Origin: DASQPJ01 sp036268355
Lineage (GTDB): Bacteria > Actinomycetota > Actinomycetes > Sporichthyales > Sporichthyaceae
DNA length: 64,000 nucleotides
NCBI GenBank assembly: GCA_036268355.1
Contig: DATAUG010000215.1
Span: 12,444-76,443, forward strand
Direction: 5' to 3'
Shown here in pieces: positions 32,720 to 41,893 of the stretch. The notes under the pieces were generated by a model. That model worked only from the letters and a program-made list of their open reading frames with translations, was not told the DNA's origin and ran no database searches. Numbering within the stretch: the first letter of the stretch is position 1; every line of letters begins with the position of its first letter. Made by a program: the position numbers and the translations under genes.

Positions 32720-33352
32720 TTGGACACCGGTCGCCCGTTGCGTGCCGATGCCCAACGCAACCGCGACGCCTTGCTGGCCGCCGCGGGCCGCGCGTTCGCG
32801 GCGGAGGGCCCGGACGTCACGTTGGAAGCAGTGGCCGCGGCGGCCGGCGTCGGGATCGGCACCCTCTACCGGCACTTCCCCACCCGCGAGGCCTTGGTCG
32901 AGGCGGCCTATCGCAACGAATTGGCACGCCTGTGCGACAGCGCCGAGGGACTGCTCGGGACGTTGCCGCCGGACGCGGCCGTACGCGCCTGGATGGACCA
33001 GTTCGTCGACTACGCGGTCACCAAGCGGGGGATGGCCGACACGCTGCGCGCCCTCACCGCGGCCGGCCGAAATCCGTTCGCGCAGACCCGGGACCGGTTG
33101 CTCGGCGCCCTGGGTTCGCTGCTGGACGCCGCCGTCTGGGCGGGGACGGTGCGCGCCGACATCTCCCCCGCCGACCTGCTCGCCACCCTCGGCGGGGTGT
33201 CGATGGCGGCCGGCGACGCCGCCGGACGTGAACAGGCGAGCCGCGTCCTGGATCTGGTGATGGACGGATTGCGATACGGCACCGGCACTGGAACCTCAAC
33301 CGGTGGGCATACCGCGGCACGGGCGTCGGCCAAGCGTCGGCCGAACACCTGA
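32720..33352 (+). CDS. TetR-family regulator of the divergent SDR gene
   Basis: A 210-residue TetR repressor. The DNA-binding part reads RDALLAAAGRAFAAEG, VTLEAVAAAAGVGIGTLYRHFPTREAL, and the remainder is the all-helical ligand-binding domain. I prefer the TTG at 32720 because GGGAGG lies five bases upstream; the GTG at 32714 would overlap that ribosome site. Two matching palindromes precede it. The ligand is unknown. Confidence 0.88.
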   Translation: MDTGRPLRADAQRNRDALLAAAGRAFAAEGPDVTLEAVAAAAGVGIGTLYRHFPTREALVEAAYRNELARLCDSAEGLLGTLPPDAAVRAWMDQFVDYAVTKRGMADTLRALTAAGRNPFAQTRDRLLGALGSLLDAAVWAGTVRADISPADLLATLGGVSMAAGDAAGREQASRVLDLVMDGLRYGTGTGTSTGGHTAARASAKRRPNT

Positions 33353-33408
33353 CGCAGCCTCATATCGATGACTCGGGGCGACCGCGGCCGAAGAGGGGAC
33401 GGACCCAG

Positions 33409-35007
33409 GTGAACGCGCCATGGTGGCGGAACGCGGTGGTCTACGAGATCTACGTGCGCAGTTTCGTCGACTCCGACGGCGACGGCGTGGGCGATCTGCC
33501 GGGCATCACGGCGCGGCTGGAGCACCTGGTCGAGCTCGGGGTGGACGCGGTGTGGCTGACGCCGTTCTACCGCTCACCGATGGCCGACCACGGGTACGAC
33601 GTCGCCGACCCGCGGGCGGTCGACCCACTGTTCGGCACACTCGCCGACTTCGACGCGCTGCTGGCCCGCGGGCACGGACTGGGGCTGCGGGTCATCGTGG
33701 ACGTGGTGCCGAACCACACCTCGGAAGCGCACGCGTGGTTCCGTGCGGCACGCGCTGCGGCACCGGGCGACCCGGCGCGCGACCGATACATCATCCGCGA
33801 CGGCCGCGGCCCGGCCGGCGCGTCGCCGCCCAACGACTGGGAGTCGGTCTTCGGCGGCCCGGCGTGGTCGCGGTTGCCGGACGGAGCGTGGTATTTGCAT
33901 CTGTTCGCGCCCGAACAGCCCGACCTGAACTGGCAGAACCCGCAGGTGCAGGCCGAGTACGAGTCGGTGCTGCGGTACTGGCTCGACCGCGGCGTCGACG
34001 GCTTCCGCATCGATGTGGCGCACGGGCTGGTCAAGGACCCCCGGTTGCCCGACGCCGGCCCGGGCCAGCGGATCGAGCGACTGGCCGACCGGCCGGCACT
34101 GCCGCAATGGGACGCGGAGGGGGCGCACGAGATCTACCGGAGGTGGCGGCAGATCGCGGAGGAGTACTCCGGCGACCGCGTTCTGCTCGGGGAGGCCTGG
34201 GTGGCGCCGGCCCAGCGGCTGGCTCGGTATGTGCGTCCGGACGAGTTGCACCAGGTGTTCAACTTCGAGTATCTGCAGACCCCGTGGCCGGCCGGCGCGT
34301 TGGGCACGGTCATCACGGACTGCCTGCAGTCGCTGGGCGCCGTGGGGGCGACGCCGACGTGGGTGCTGTCCAACCACGACGTGGTCCGGCACCGCACCCG
34401 ACTGGCTCCCGGCGAGTCGGCGGCGGTGTCGGATCGGCGCGCCCGGGCCGCCCTGTTGCTGATGCTGGCGCTGCCCGGTTGCGCCTACCTCTACCAGGGC
34501 GAGGAACTCGGGCTGCCGCAGGTGGAGCTGCCGGACGAGGCCCTGGTGGATCCGATCTGGGAGCGGTCCGGCCACACCGAACGCGGCCGGGACGGCGCCC
34601 GCGTGCCGATTCCGTGGTCGGGCAGGGCGACCCCGTTCGGCTTCGCACCGGCCGGCACCGCACCGTGGCTGCCGATGCCGCCCGAGTGGGCCGACCTCAC
34701 GGTCGAGGCCCAACACGGCGACTCGGACTCCATGTGGTCGTTCTACCGTTCGGCGCTGGCCTTCCGACGCGCGCACCCGGCGTTCGGGGGACCGGACCTG
34801 GAGTGGCTCGCCGCGCCGGAGGGCGTCCTTGCGTTCCGACGTGGCGGCGCAAGCACCGGAGCGCTGCACTGCGCGGTCAACGCCGGCGCGACCGAGGTCG
34901 AGCTCGGGCTGCTGGGAACACCGCGCGTCACGGCCGGACCGGTGCGCCGGAGAACCCCCGACACACTGTCGCTCCCGCCCGACAGTGCGGTGTGGTCAAT
35001 GACCTGA
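33409..35007 (+). CDS. GH13 alpha-glucosidase (oligo-1,6-glucosidase/alpha-amylase family)
   Basis: A 532-residue cytoplasmic glycoside hydrolase. The barrel begins WWRNAVVYEIYVRSFVDSDGDG. Catalytic residues are visible in GFRIDVAHG (nucleophile Asp, near residue 200), LLGEAW (acid Glu, near 259) and LSNHDVVRH (Asp, near 321). DVVPNHTS and YLYQGEELGLPQ are further family motifs. It probably splits alpha-glucosides such as isomaltose or trehalose-like sugars. GTG start at 33409. No sugar transporter is adjacent. It ends before a TGACG-GTA-CGTCA palindrome at 35005-35017. Confidence 0.9.
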   Translation: MNAPWWRNAVVYEIYVRSFVDSDGDGVGDLPGITARLEHLVELGVDAVWLTPFYRSPMADHGYDVADPRAVDPLFGTLADFDALLARGHGLGLRVIVDVVPNHTSEAHAWFRAARAAAPGDPARDRYIIRDGRGPAGASPPNDWESVFGGPAWSRLPDGAWYLHLFAPEQPDLNWQNPQVQAEYESVLRYWLDRGVDGFRIDVAHGLVKDPRLPDAGPGQRIERLADRPALPQWDAEGAHEIYRRWRQIAEEYSGDRVLLGEAWVAPAQRLARYVRPDELHQVFNFEYLQTPWPAGALGTVITDCLQSLGAVGATPTWVLSNHDVVRHRTRLAPGESAAVSDRRARAALLLMLALPGCAYLYQGEELGLPQVELPDEALVDPIWERSGHTERGRDGARVPIPWSGRATPFGFAPAGTAPWLPMPPEWADLTVEAQHGDSDSMWSFYRSALAFRRAHPAFGGPDLEWLAAPEGVLAFRRGGASTGALHCAVNAGATEVELGLLGTPRVTAGPVRRRTPDTLSLPPDSAVWSMT

Positions 35008-35046
35008 CGGTACGTCACCTCGCGACACCCCACCGCGCAAACTGGA

Positions 35047-38000
35047 TCAGGTCGCCTGCAGCACGAGGATCAGGTCGCCGCCCTCCAGCGGTTGCGGGCC
35101 ATCGAGCAGCACCCGCTGGACCCGGCCGGCGATCGGGGCGGTGATGGTCGCCTCCATCTTCATGGCCTCGATCGTCGCCACGGCCTGACCCATCGTCACT
35201 TGCTCCCCGACGGTGACCCCGACGGTGACCGCGCCGCTGTAGGGGGCGGGGACCTCGCCGGGACGCGCCGGATCGGCTTTCTCGGCGCGAGCCGGGCCGG
35301 CGCCCACCGAGCGGTCGAGTACCGGCAGCGGTCGCAGCTGGCCGTTGAGTGTGCACATCACGGTGCGGATGCCGCGGGGATCGGGTTCGCCGATGGCCTC
35401 GATGGTGGCGATGAGCCGACGACCGGGTTCGGTGTCGATCTGATGCTCCTCGCCCGCGGTCAGCCCGTAGAGGAATTCCCGGGTCGGCAGCAGCGCCAGG
35501 TTGCCGAACCGCTCCCGGGCGGCCAGATACTCGCGGGCCGGCCCGGGGAACAACAACCGGTTCAGGGTCGCCCGACGGTCGGTGGCCAGCGCCTCGACGT
35601 CGGCCGGCTCGAGCTTCTCCTCCCGCGTGGGCACGGTTCGGCCTTGCAACGCCTTGGTACGGAACGGTTCGGGCCAGCCGGCGGCCGGCGTGCCCAGATC
35701 CCCGGCCAGCAAGGAGATCACCGAGTCGGGGATGTCGAACCGCTGCGGATCGGCCGCGAACTCCACCGGGTCGGCCCCGATCGCCACCAGGTGCAGCGCG
35801 AGGTCGCCGACCACCTTGCTCGACGGGGTGACCTTGACCAGCCGACCGAGCATTCGGTCGGCGGCCGCGTACATGTCCTCGATCTCCTCGAACCGTTCCC
35901 CCAGCCCCAGAGCGATGGCCTGCTGGCGCAGGTTCGACAGTTGTCCGCCCGGGATCTCATGGGTGTACACGCGCCCGGTCGGGCCGGGCAGGCCCGACTC
36001 GAACGGCGCGTACAGCCGCCGCACCGCTTCCCAGTACGGCTCGAGCGCGCACACGTTCGCCAGGTCCAACCCGGTGGACCGGTCGCCGCCGACGGTGGCA
36101 GCAACCAGCGCGGACAACGAGGGCTGACTGGTCGTGCCGGCCATCGCCGCGCAGGCCGCGTCTACCGCGTCCACCCCGGCGTCGATCGCGGCGATCAGGG
36201 TGGCCAGCTGCCCGCCCGCGGTGTCGTGGGTGTGCAGGTGTACCGGCAGGTCGAAGCGTTGCCGCAGCGCGGCGACCAACCGCGCGGCGGCGCGGGGACG
36301 CAGCAGGCCCGCCATGTCCTTGATGGCCAGCACATGCGCCCCGGCCTCGACGACCTGCTCGGCCAGGCGCAGGTAGTAGTCCAGCGTGTAGATCGTCTCG
36401 CCCGGGTCGAGCAGGTCGCCGGTGTAGCACAACGCGACCTCGGCAACCGCGGTCCCGGTTTCCCGGACGGCGTCGATCGCGGGTCGCATCGGACCGACGT
36501 TGTTCAACGCGTCGAAGATGCGGAACACGTCTATCCCGGTGGCCGCGGCCTCGGCGACGAAGGCGTCGGTGACCTCGGTCGGGTAGGGCGTGTAGCCGAC
36601 AGTGTTCGCGCCACGCAACAACATCTGCAGGCACAAGTTCGGCATCGCCTCGCGCAGCGCGGCCAACCGGGCCCACGGATCCTCGAGCAGGAAACGCAGC
36701 GCCACGTCGAACGTGGCCCCGCCCCAGCACTCCACACTCCACAACTGCGGGGTCAGCGCGGCCACATGCCCGGCGCCGGCCACGAGGTCGCGGGTGCGCA
36801 CCCGGGTGGCCAACAACGACTGATGGGCGTCTCGCAACGTGGTGTCGGTGACCGCGACCTGCTCGGCGGCCCGCAGCCGCCGGGCGAACTCCTCGGGTCC
36901 CACGGCCAGCAACAGGTTCCGACTGCCCGGCGGGGGCGGACCCGGCGGCAACGCAGGCAGCTTGCTGATCGGATCGAGCCGCACCGGTGCCAGGCCGTGC
37001 GGTCGGTGCACGGTCACGTCGGCGAGGTAGGTGAGCAACTTGTGGCCCAACGCCGCCGGTGGCGGAGTCGTCGCCAGGTCCGGTCGGTCGTCGACGAACG
37101 ACGTGGTCACCCGGCCGGCCTGGAAGTCGGGATCGTCGAGCAGTGCTTGCAGGAAACGGATGTTCGTGTTGACGCCGCGGATGCTGAACTCGCGCAGCGC
37201 GCGGCGGGCCCGCCGGGCGGCGGTGGCGAAATCCGGCCCGTTGCACGTCAGCTTCGCCAGCAACGAGTCGAAGTAGGGGCTGACCTCCGCACCGGTGTAG
37301 GTCGTCCCGCCGTCGATCCGCACGCCGGGCCCACCGGGCGAGCGGTAGAGCGTGATCGTGCCGGTGTCCGGGCGGAAGCCGTTGGCCGGGTCCTCGGTGG
37401 TGATCCGACACTGCAGGGCGACGCCGCGGACACTGATCCGGTCCTGGCTCAGCCCGAGATCGGCGAGGGTCGCGCCGGCCGCGATGCGCAGTTGCGATAC
37501 GACCAGGTCGACGTCGGTCACCTGCTCGGTGACCGTGTGCTCGACCTGGATACGCGGGTTCATCTCGATGAAGGCGGCTCGACCGGCGCCGTCGACGAGG
37601 AACTCCACGGTTCCGGCGTTCACGTACCCGACGGCGCGCGCGAACTCGACCGCGTGCGCGCACAGTTCCTCGCGCAGTGTCGGGTCGAGCACCGGGGCCG
37701 GGGCGATCTCGACGACCTTCTGATGCCTGCGCTGCACCGAGCAGTCCCGCTCGTGGAGATGGACAACCCCACCGACGGCGTCGGCCAGCACCTGGACCTC
37801 GATGTGCCGCGCGTCCAGCATGGCCTGCTCGAGGAAAACCGACGAGTTGCCGAAGGCCCCCTCCGCCTCCCGCATGGCCGCGGCCAGCGCGGCGGGCAGG
37901 CCGTCGGGGTCCTCGACGCGACGCATGCCGCGCCCGCCGCCACCCGCGGCCGCCTTGACGAACAGTGGGAAGCCGATCTGTTCGGCGCAGGCGATCAGCA

Positions 38001-38427
38001 CCTCGGGGTCGGCGTCCGCCGGGGTGCTGCGCAACACCGGCACTCCGGCTCCGCGGGCAGCGGTGATCGCCCGGGTCTTGTCGCCGGTCAGCGTGAGCAC
38101 GTCAGCGGGTGGACCGACGAAGGTCAGGCCGGCCGCGACGCACGCCGCGGCCAGGTCCGGGTTCTCCGACAGGAAGCCGTAACCGGGATAGACGGCCTCC
38201 GCCCCGGCGCCCAGCGCGACGGCCACGATGGCGTCGATGTCCAGGTAGCTGCGCACCGGGTGCCCACGGCCCGGCAATTCGTAGGCCTCGTCGGCCCGCA
38301 GTCGGTGTTCGGAGTTGCGATCCTCGTACGGGAACACCGCGACGGTCGCGATCCCGAGATCATGCGCCGCACGAAAGGCGCGGACGGCTATCTCACCGCG
38401 ATTGGCGACCAGCAACTTCGCGAACAA
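35047..38427 (-). CDS. pyc: Pyruvate carboxylase
   Basis: An 1126-residue single-chain biotin enzyme making oxaloacetate from pyruvate and bicarbonate. Domains in order: biotin carboxylase (residues 1-450; KLLVANRGEIAVRAFRAAH, ATP-grasp KAAAGGGGRGMR, MNPRIQVEHTVTE), carboxyltransferase (about 520-800; VTDTTLRDAHQSLLATR, HTHDTAGGQLA) and a C-terminal biotinyl domain with EAMKME (Lys near residue 1090). Length matches the family. The start is TTG at 38427 with GGAGG five bases upstream; an ATTGATTG doublet makes a second TTG possible four bases earlier but out of frame. It is a single gene; CO2 fixation here is anaplerotic. Confidence 0.96.
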   Translation of the reverse strand: MFAKLLVANRGEIAVRAFRAAHDLGIATVAVFPYEDRNSEHRLRADEAYELPGRGHPVRSYLDIDAIVAVALGAGAEAVYPGYGFLSENPDLAAACVAAGLTFVGPPADVLTLTGDKTRAITAARGAGVPVLRSTPADADPEVLIACAEQIGFPLFVKAAAGGGGRGMRRVEDPDGLPAALAAAMREAEGAFGNSSVFLEQAMLDARHIEVQVLADAVGGVVHLHERDCSVQRRHQKVVEIAPAPVLDPTLREELCAHAVEFARAVGYVNAGTVEFLVDGAGRAAFIEMNPRIQVEHTVTEQVTDVDLVVSQLRIAAGATLADLGLSQDRISVRGVALQCRITTEDPANGFRPDTGTITLYRSPGGPGVRIDGGTTYTGAEVSPYFDSLLAKLTCNGPDFATAARRARRALREFSIRGVNTNIRFLQALLDDPDFQAGRVTTSFVDDRPDLATTPPPAALGHKLLTYLADVTVHRPHGLAPVRLDPISKLPALPPGPPPPGSRNLLLAVGPEEFARRLRAAEQVAVTDTTLRDAHQSLLATRVRTRDLVAGAGHVAALTPQLWSVECWGGATFDVALRFLLEDPWARLAALREAMPNLCLQMLLRGANTVGYTPYPTEVTDAFVAEAAATGIDVFRIFDALNNVGPMRPAIDAVRETGTAVAEVALCYTGDLLDPGETIYTLDYYLRLAEQVVEAGAHVLAIKDMAGLLRPRAAARLVAALRQRFDLPVHLHTHDTAGGQLATLIAAIDAGVDAVDAACAAMAGTTSQPSLSALVAATVGGDRSTGLDLANVCALEPYWEAVRRLYAPFESGLPGPTGRVYTHEIPGGQLSNLRQQAIALGLGERFEEIEDMYAAADRMLGRLVKVTPSSKVVGDLALHLVAIGADPVEFAADPQRFDIPDSVISLLAGDLGTPAAGWPEPFRTKALQGRTVPTREEKLEPADVEALATDRRATLNRLLFPGPAREYLAARERFGNLALLPTREFLYGLTAGEEHQIDTEPGRRLIATIEAIGEPDPRGIRTVMCTLNGQLRPLPVLDRSVGAGPARAEKADPARPGEVPAPYSGAVTVGVTVGEQVTMGQAVATIEAMKMEATITAPIAGRVQRVLLDGPQPLEGGDLILVLQAT

Positions 38428-38536
38428 TCAATCCTCCGGGCTCGGCTCCGCCAACAGCCCCACCCTAAGGTGGGGCCGCCGCCGGATCGAACGACCGAAC
38501 CTGTTGGTCGATCAGCCGTGCCGACTTGGTTCGACG

Positions 38537-38704
38537 ATGCAGTGTCTTGAGGTCGACGTCGCCGGCCAAGGACGCAGCCCCGAAGCGGCCCTCGCGAACC
38601 TGACGGAGGCCGTGACGCTCAACCTGGCCGAGTTCGACGACCCGGACGCCCAGATCGCCGCCACGCCCCTGGTGACGTCCCTCGAGGTTTCCGGAGCCGC
38701 GTGA
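38537..38704 (+). pseudogene. HicB-like antitoxin remnant
   Basis: Fifty-five residues match the core of HicB antitoxins (CLEVDVAGQGRSPEAALANLTEAVTLNL without the first strand and without a DNA-binding C-terminus). Its stop overlaps the GTG of a HicA-like frame. The upstream frame is open but does not resemble a HicB N-terminus. I read it as an N-terminally damaged antitoxin. Confidence 0.5.
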
Positions 38705-38835
38705 GCCCTGCACTGTCCGACGTTCCGTCGCGGGACGCCGCGCGTGTACTGGAGCCCGCCGGACCGAACATCGAGCGAGAACTCGTCGCGTTCGCTCAGC
38801 CGGCCGGCGGCCAACAGGTTCGACATCCGGTCTGA
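38701..38835 (+). pseudogene. HicA-like toxin remnant
   Basis: A 44-residue frame overlaps the HicB-like gene by four bases. It reads VPSRDAARVLEPAG, resembling the HicA start (vSGRevirvLekaG), but the strand carrying the active-site His (RQkGSHhi) is missing and the frame ends early. Part of it (38755-38797) is repeated with five mismatches at 39491-39533. Confidence 0.45.
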
Positions 38836-38842
38836 CCCCCCG

Positions 38843-39320
38843 TCAGATCGGTGGCCAGTCGGCGGGCCACCAGTCCCCCTGCGGGTCGGTGGTTTGCCCG
38901 ACCTCGATGAGGTAACCGTCGGGATCTCGGATGTAGCAACGGATCTCGTACTGGTGCTGCTTCGGCGGCGTCAGGAACTGCGCGCCCAGGGCGCTCCATT
39001 CGGCGTGCACGGCGTGGATGTCCGCGACTAAATTCGGCGTGCACGGCGTGGATGTCCGCGACCCGGATGTTGAGGAAGCTGCTGACCCGGTCGGGGTCGC
39101 TCGGCGTCTGGAGGGTGACGGTGGGCTTGTCGTCGGTGGGGCCTCCGCCGCTGTTGATGATGATGAAGTTGTTGGCGAGCGCGACATAGGTCGGCTCCGG
39201 GCCGAAGACCACCGTGCCGCCGAGTACCTCGGTATAGAAGCGCCGGGAGCGCTCGACATCATCGGAGACGATGAAGTGGGCCACCACCATTCGTTGTGCG
39301 GCCCGCGTGGGTTCGGACAC
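38843..39320 (-). pseudogene. VOC/glyoxalase-fold protein, frameshifted by a 34-base duplication
   Basis: From the GTG at 39320 (GGAGG five bases before it) the frame reads a normal VOC protein (MVVAHFIVSDDVERSRRFYTEV, LQTPSDPDRVSSFLNIRVAD) up to IHAVHAE near 39005. A tandem copy of 34 bases then shifts the frame. The rest of the protein (WSALGAQFLTPPKQH, YIRDPDGYLIEVGQT) continues in another frame to 38843. Removing one copy restores a protein of about 147 residues with both beta-alpha-beta units. The missing activity would be a small-molecule dioxygenase, isomerase or binding role. Confidence 0.8.
38998..39062. repeat. 34-base tandem duplication inside the VOC gene
   Basis: ATTCGGCGTGCACGGCGTGG and the next 11 bases occur at 38998-39028 and again, unchanged, at 39032-39062; the period is 34 bases, not a multiple of three. 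The identity of the copies suggests a recent event. Confidence 0.95.
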
Positions 39321-39596
39321 TGGCACCTCCGCTTGCATCGGGGTCGAAGCCTTCGGTAAAGCACCTCGGTTCGTCGAGTAGGTCCACCGTCACGCCGGGG
39401 TGCGGGCTTCGCGCCCGGCAGACACCCTGGCCTACTGCGCGCCCGGCAGCCAGTGGCTCGTCATTCAGCGCCACCGAGGTCATCCACCGACCCGCCGGAC
39501 CGAACATCGACCGGGAGATCGTCGCGTCCGCTCGGACGGCGGCGTCAGCGCCTGACCCGTGGGGGTGACAGGTTGGACGGCCGACCTGATCCCCAG

Positions 39597-40262
39597 TCAG
39601 GTCGACTTCCGTCGAACGGTCTCCCGCACGCGGGTGGATCGCGGTCTCTCCCGGGCGGGGCCAGGCATTCGGTGGACCTGGAGGCAGTCGCCGTCGACGT
39701 CGGCTTCGATTCCCAGGTTGGTGCGCAGGAACTCGAGCGTGACGGCGAGGATCATGGCGCGGTCGAGTGGTCGCTCTCGCTGCTGCAGTCCGGCGACCAG
39801 TGAGACCCACATGTGGGCCAGCATTCGGGCGCGTTGGGGATCTTCGATGAAGCTCTCCAGCCACTCGACGGTCAGGCCTTCCAGCTTCTGATCCGCCCGC
39901 CGAACCGTGGTGGCGACCATCGGGTTGCTGTTGGCCCAAGCACGCAATGCGGCCTCGGCCTCGTGCGGCCGGTTCACGTGGGCGGGCCACGACGCTTCGG
40001 CGATGCGGGCCGGATCCGCGAGCGCGCGAGTCATCTCCACGTACTGATCGACAATGCCTTCCCAGCAGGCAAGCAGGCCGGCCGTGAACTCGGCGGTGTT
40101 CTCGAAGTGGTGGTAGAAGGAGCCCTTGGTGACGCCCAGGTGCGCGCAGACGCTGTCGACGGTCAGTTCCTCGGCACCGCGTTCGGCGAGGATTTTCATC
40201 GCGGCGTTGAAGAAAGCCGCCGGCTCCAGCCGTTGCTTGCCCGACTGCGTGTTTGTCCGCAT
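39597..40262 (-). CDS. TetR-family regulator
   Basis: A 221-residue TetR repressor. The N-terminal part has FFNAAMKILAERGAEELTVDSV and LGVTKGSFYHHFENTAEF, a clean recognition helix. The remainder is the helical ligand domain, and the C-terminal 30 residues are Arg-rich. The ATG at 40262 follows GGAGGTGCC directly. A perfect CGTACTC-CT-GAGTACG operator lies 34 bases upstream, between it and the divergent solute-binding protein gene, so it probably represses both. Confidence 0.88.
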   Translation of the reverse strand: MRTNTQSGKQRLEPAAFFNAAMKILAERGAEELTVDSVCAHLGVTKGSFYHHFENTAEFTAGLLACWEGIVDQYVEMTRALADPARIAEASWPAHVNRPHEAEAALRAWANSNPMVATTVRRADQKLEGLTVEWLESFIEDPQRARMLAHMWVSLVAGLQQRERPLDRAMILAVTLEFLRTNLGIEADVDGDCLQVHRMPGPARERPRSTRVRETVRRKST

Positions 40263-40295
40263 GGCACCTCCCGACATCCGCGGCCCAACATACTC

Positions 40296-40311
40296 CGTAC
40301 TCCTGAGTACG
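40296..40311. promoter_or_regulatory. TetR-type operator CGTACTC-CT-GAGTACG
   Basis: Seven-base perfect arms separated by two bases, between the divergent TetR and solute-binding protein genes. It is the only strong palindrome in the 89-base gap. Confidence 0.7.
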
Positions 40312-40351
40312 AATATTGCGCCGGACCGATTGTGCGCGTACCCATGTGGTC

Positions 40352-41848
40352 GTGAACCCACGCCTTCCGCCGTTGGTGCTGTGCCTGGCCGTCCTGGCCG
40401 GTTGCGGCACCCGGGTCGACCACGCCGCAGTTGTCGCCACGCCCGGCGGCAGTCAGGTGAGCCTGTCCCCGGAGACCCTCGCCGCCCTACGGGCCGACTC
40501 ACCGACGACTGGGCCCGCCAAAGCCGGCGGTCCCCGGCAGGCCGACGGGCCGCCGACCAGCCCGCCACGGCTCACCCCGCCCCACGTCCCGACCGGTGGT
40601 CGCCCCGCCGTCGGGGCGGGAACGACTGCAGGGAACCGGACTGCCACCCCGGCAGCGGTGCCCGCCAGGCAGGTCGCAAAGGCGCAGGCGACGCCACCTG
40701 CGCCCGCGGCCGAGTCGGCGCACGGTTGTCCGCGGCAGTTGGATCCGGTCGCGATCGGTCAGGTTGGGATGTTCTCCGGCGTCGCCGGCCCGATCAGCGG
40801 CCCGGCGCGTGCCGCCTTGGCTGTTTGGGCCAAGGACGTCAACGCCCGAGGTGGGCTGGCCTGCCACCCGGTGGCCGTCTACTCGGCCGACGACGGCGGC
40901 GATCCGGCCAGAGCGGCGGCCGAGGTGCAGGAGCTGGTAGCCGATCACCATGTCGTCGCGCTGGTCGCCAATCTGGTCCTGTTCTCGATCAACGGGTTCG
41001 CGCCGGCTGCGGCGGCCGCGAAGATCCCCGCCATCGGTGGTGGTTCCTACACGATGCAGGACTTCGAAAACCGGTGGTTCTACCCCGAAGGTGCTTCCGT
41101 CCAGGACCAGGTGATCGGGGTCCTGCGCGACGGGGTGGAACAGGGGCACAAGCGGCTGGGCGCGCTGTACTGCGTCGAAGCCACTGTCTGTACGCAGGCC
41201 GACGAGTTCTTCAAGAGCGGGGCCAAACAGGCCGGGGCCGAGGTGGTCTACAACTCGCCTGTCTCGATCAGCCAACCCGACTACACCGCGCAGTGCCTCA
41301 ACGCCCGCGATGCGAAGGCCGACCTGCTGGGTGTTGCCATGGACGGCGCATCGATCGGGCGGGTGGCCCGGTCCTGCGCCGCGATCGGCTACCGCCCCGT
41401 GCTCGCAGCCAGCGCGGCCTCGTTCGGACCGGACCAGGCCAACGACCCGACCATCCGATCGTTCGGCGTCGCCACGATCACCACCGAGGCCCCGTGGTTC
41501 CTCGACGATCAACCCGGCCTGCGCGCCTTCCACCAGGCGATCGCCCGCTACGCTCCCGACCTGCAGCCCAGCGGCGCCGCGGTGATCTCCTGGGCCTCGG
41601 CGGAACTGTTCCGCACCGCGGTCGAGAACATCGCGGACCGCGCCCAGCGCGGCCCCATCACTCCCGAGTTGGTGATGACGGGCCTCGGGACGATCCACGA
41701 CCAGACCCTCGGCGGACTTACCGGGCCGCTGACCTTCACCCCGAACGAGGCCCACGCCACCAGCAACGGGTGCGTGTTCTACGAGTTGCTCACCGACAAG
41801 GGCTGGACGGCGCCACGCGGCAGCAAGCCCGTCTGCAGCCACAAGTGA
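40352..41848 (+). CDS. Lipoprotein solute-binding protein, branched-chain amino acid type
   Basis: A 498-residue extracytoplasmic binding protein (periplasmic-binding fold type 1, LivJ-like). The N-terminus has a short hydrophobic signal and lipobox LAVLAGC. Residues about 25-120 are a Pro/Thr/Ala-rich linker. The binding domain starts VAIGQVGMFSGVAGP and includes VYSADDGGDPARAAAEVQEL and AIGGGSYTMQDF. No ABC permease or ATPase gene is nearby. GTG at 40352 is chosen; GTG at 40346 is equally possible. The upstream TetR operator suggests induction by its ligand. Confidence 0.82.
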   Translation: MNPRLPPLVLCLAVLAGCGTRVDHAAVVATPGGSQVSLSPETLAALRADSPTTGPAKAGGPRQADGPPTSPPRLTPPHVPTGGRPAVGAGTTAGNRTATPAAVPARQVAKAQATPPAPAAESAHGCPRQLDPVAIGQVGMFSGVAGPISGPARAALAVWAKDVNARGGLACHPVAVYSADDGGDPARAAAEVQELVADHHVVALVANLVLFSINGFAPAAAAAKIPAIGGGSYTMQDFENRWFYPEGASVQDQVIGVLRDGVEQGHKRLGALYCVEATVCTQADEFFKSGAKQAGAEVVYNSPVSISQPDYTAQCLNARDAKADLLGVAMDGASIGRVARSCAAIGYRPVLAASAASFGPDQANDPTIRSFGVATITTEAPWFLDDQPGLRAFHQAIARYAPDLQPSGAAVISWASAELFRTAVENIADRAQRGPITPELVMTGLGTIHDQTLGGLTGPLTFTPNEAHATSNGCVFYELLTDKGWTAPRGSKPVCSHK

Positions 41849-41893
41849 CGTAGCATCAGATCGAAACCGGCCGGGAGTCGCTGTGACCTGCCG

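Noticed and set aside
33420..35144. A 574-codon frame overlapping the GH13 gene on the same strand
   Set aside because: It is Arg-rich without motifs, while the other frame has all GH13 catalytic residues.
35092..38550. A very long open frame (over 1,100 codons) on the plus strand opposite pyruvate carboxylase
   Set aside because: It is Arg/Gly/Gln-rich, has no domain, and is the expected antisense shadow of a GC-rich gene. The minus-strand frame is a full pyruvate carboxylase.
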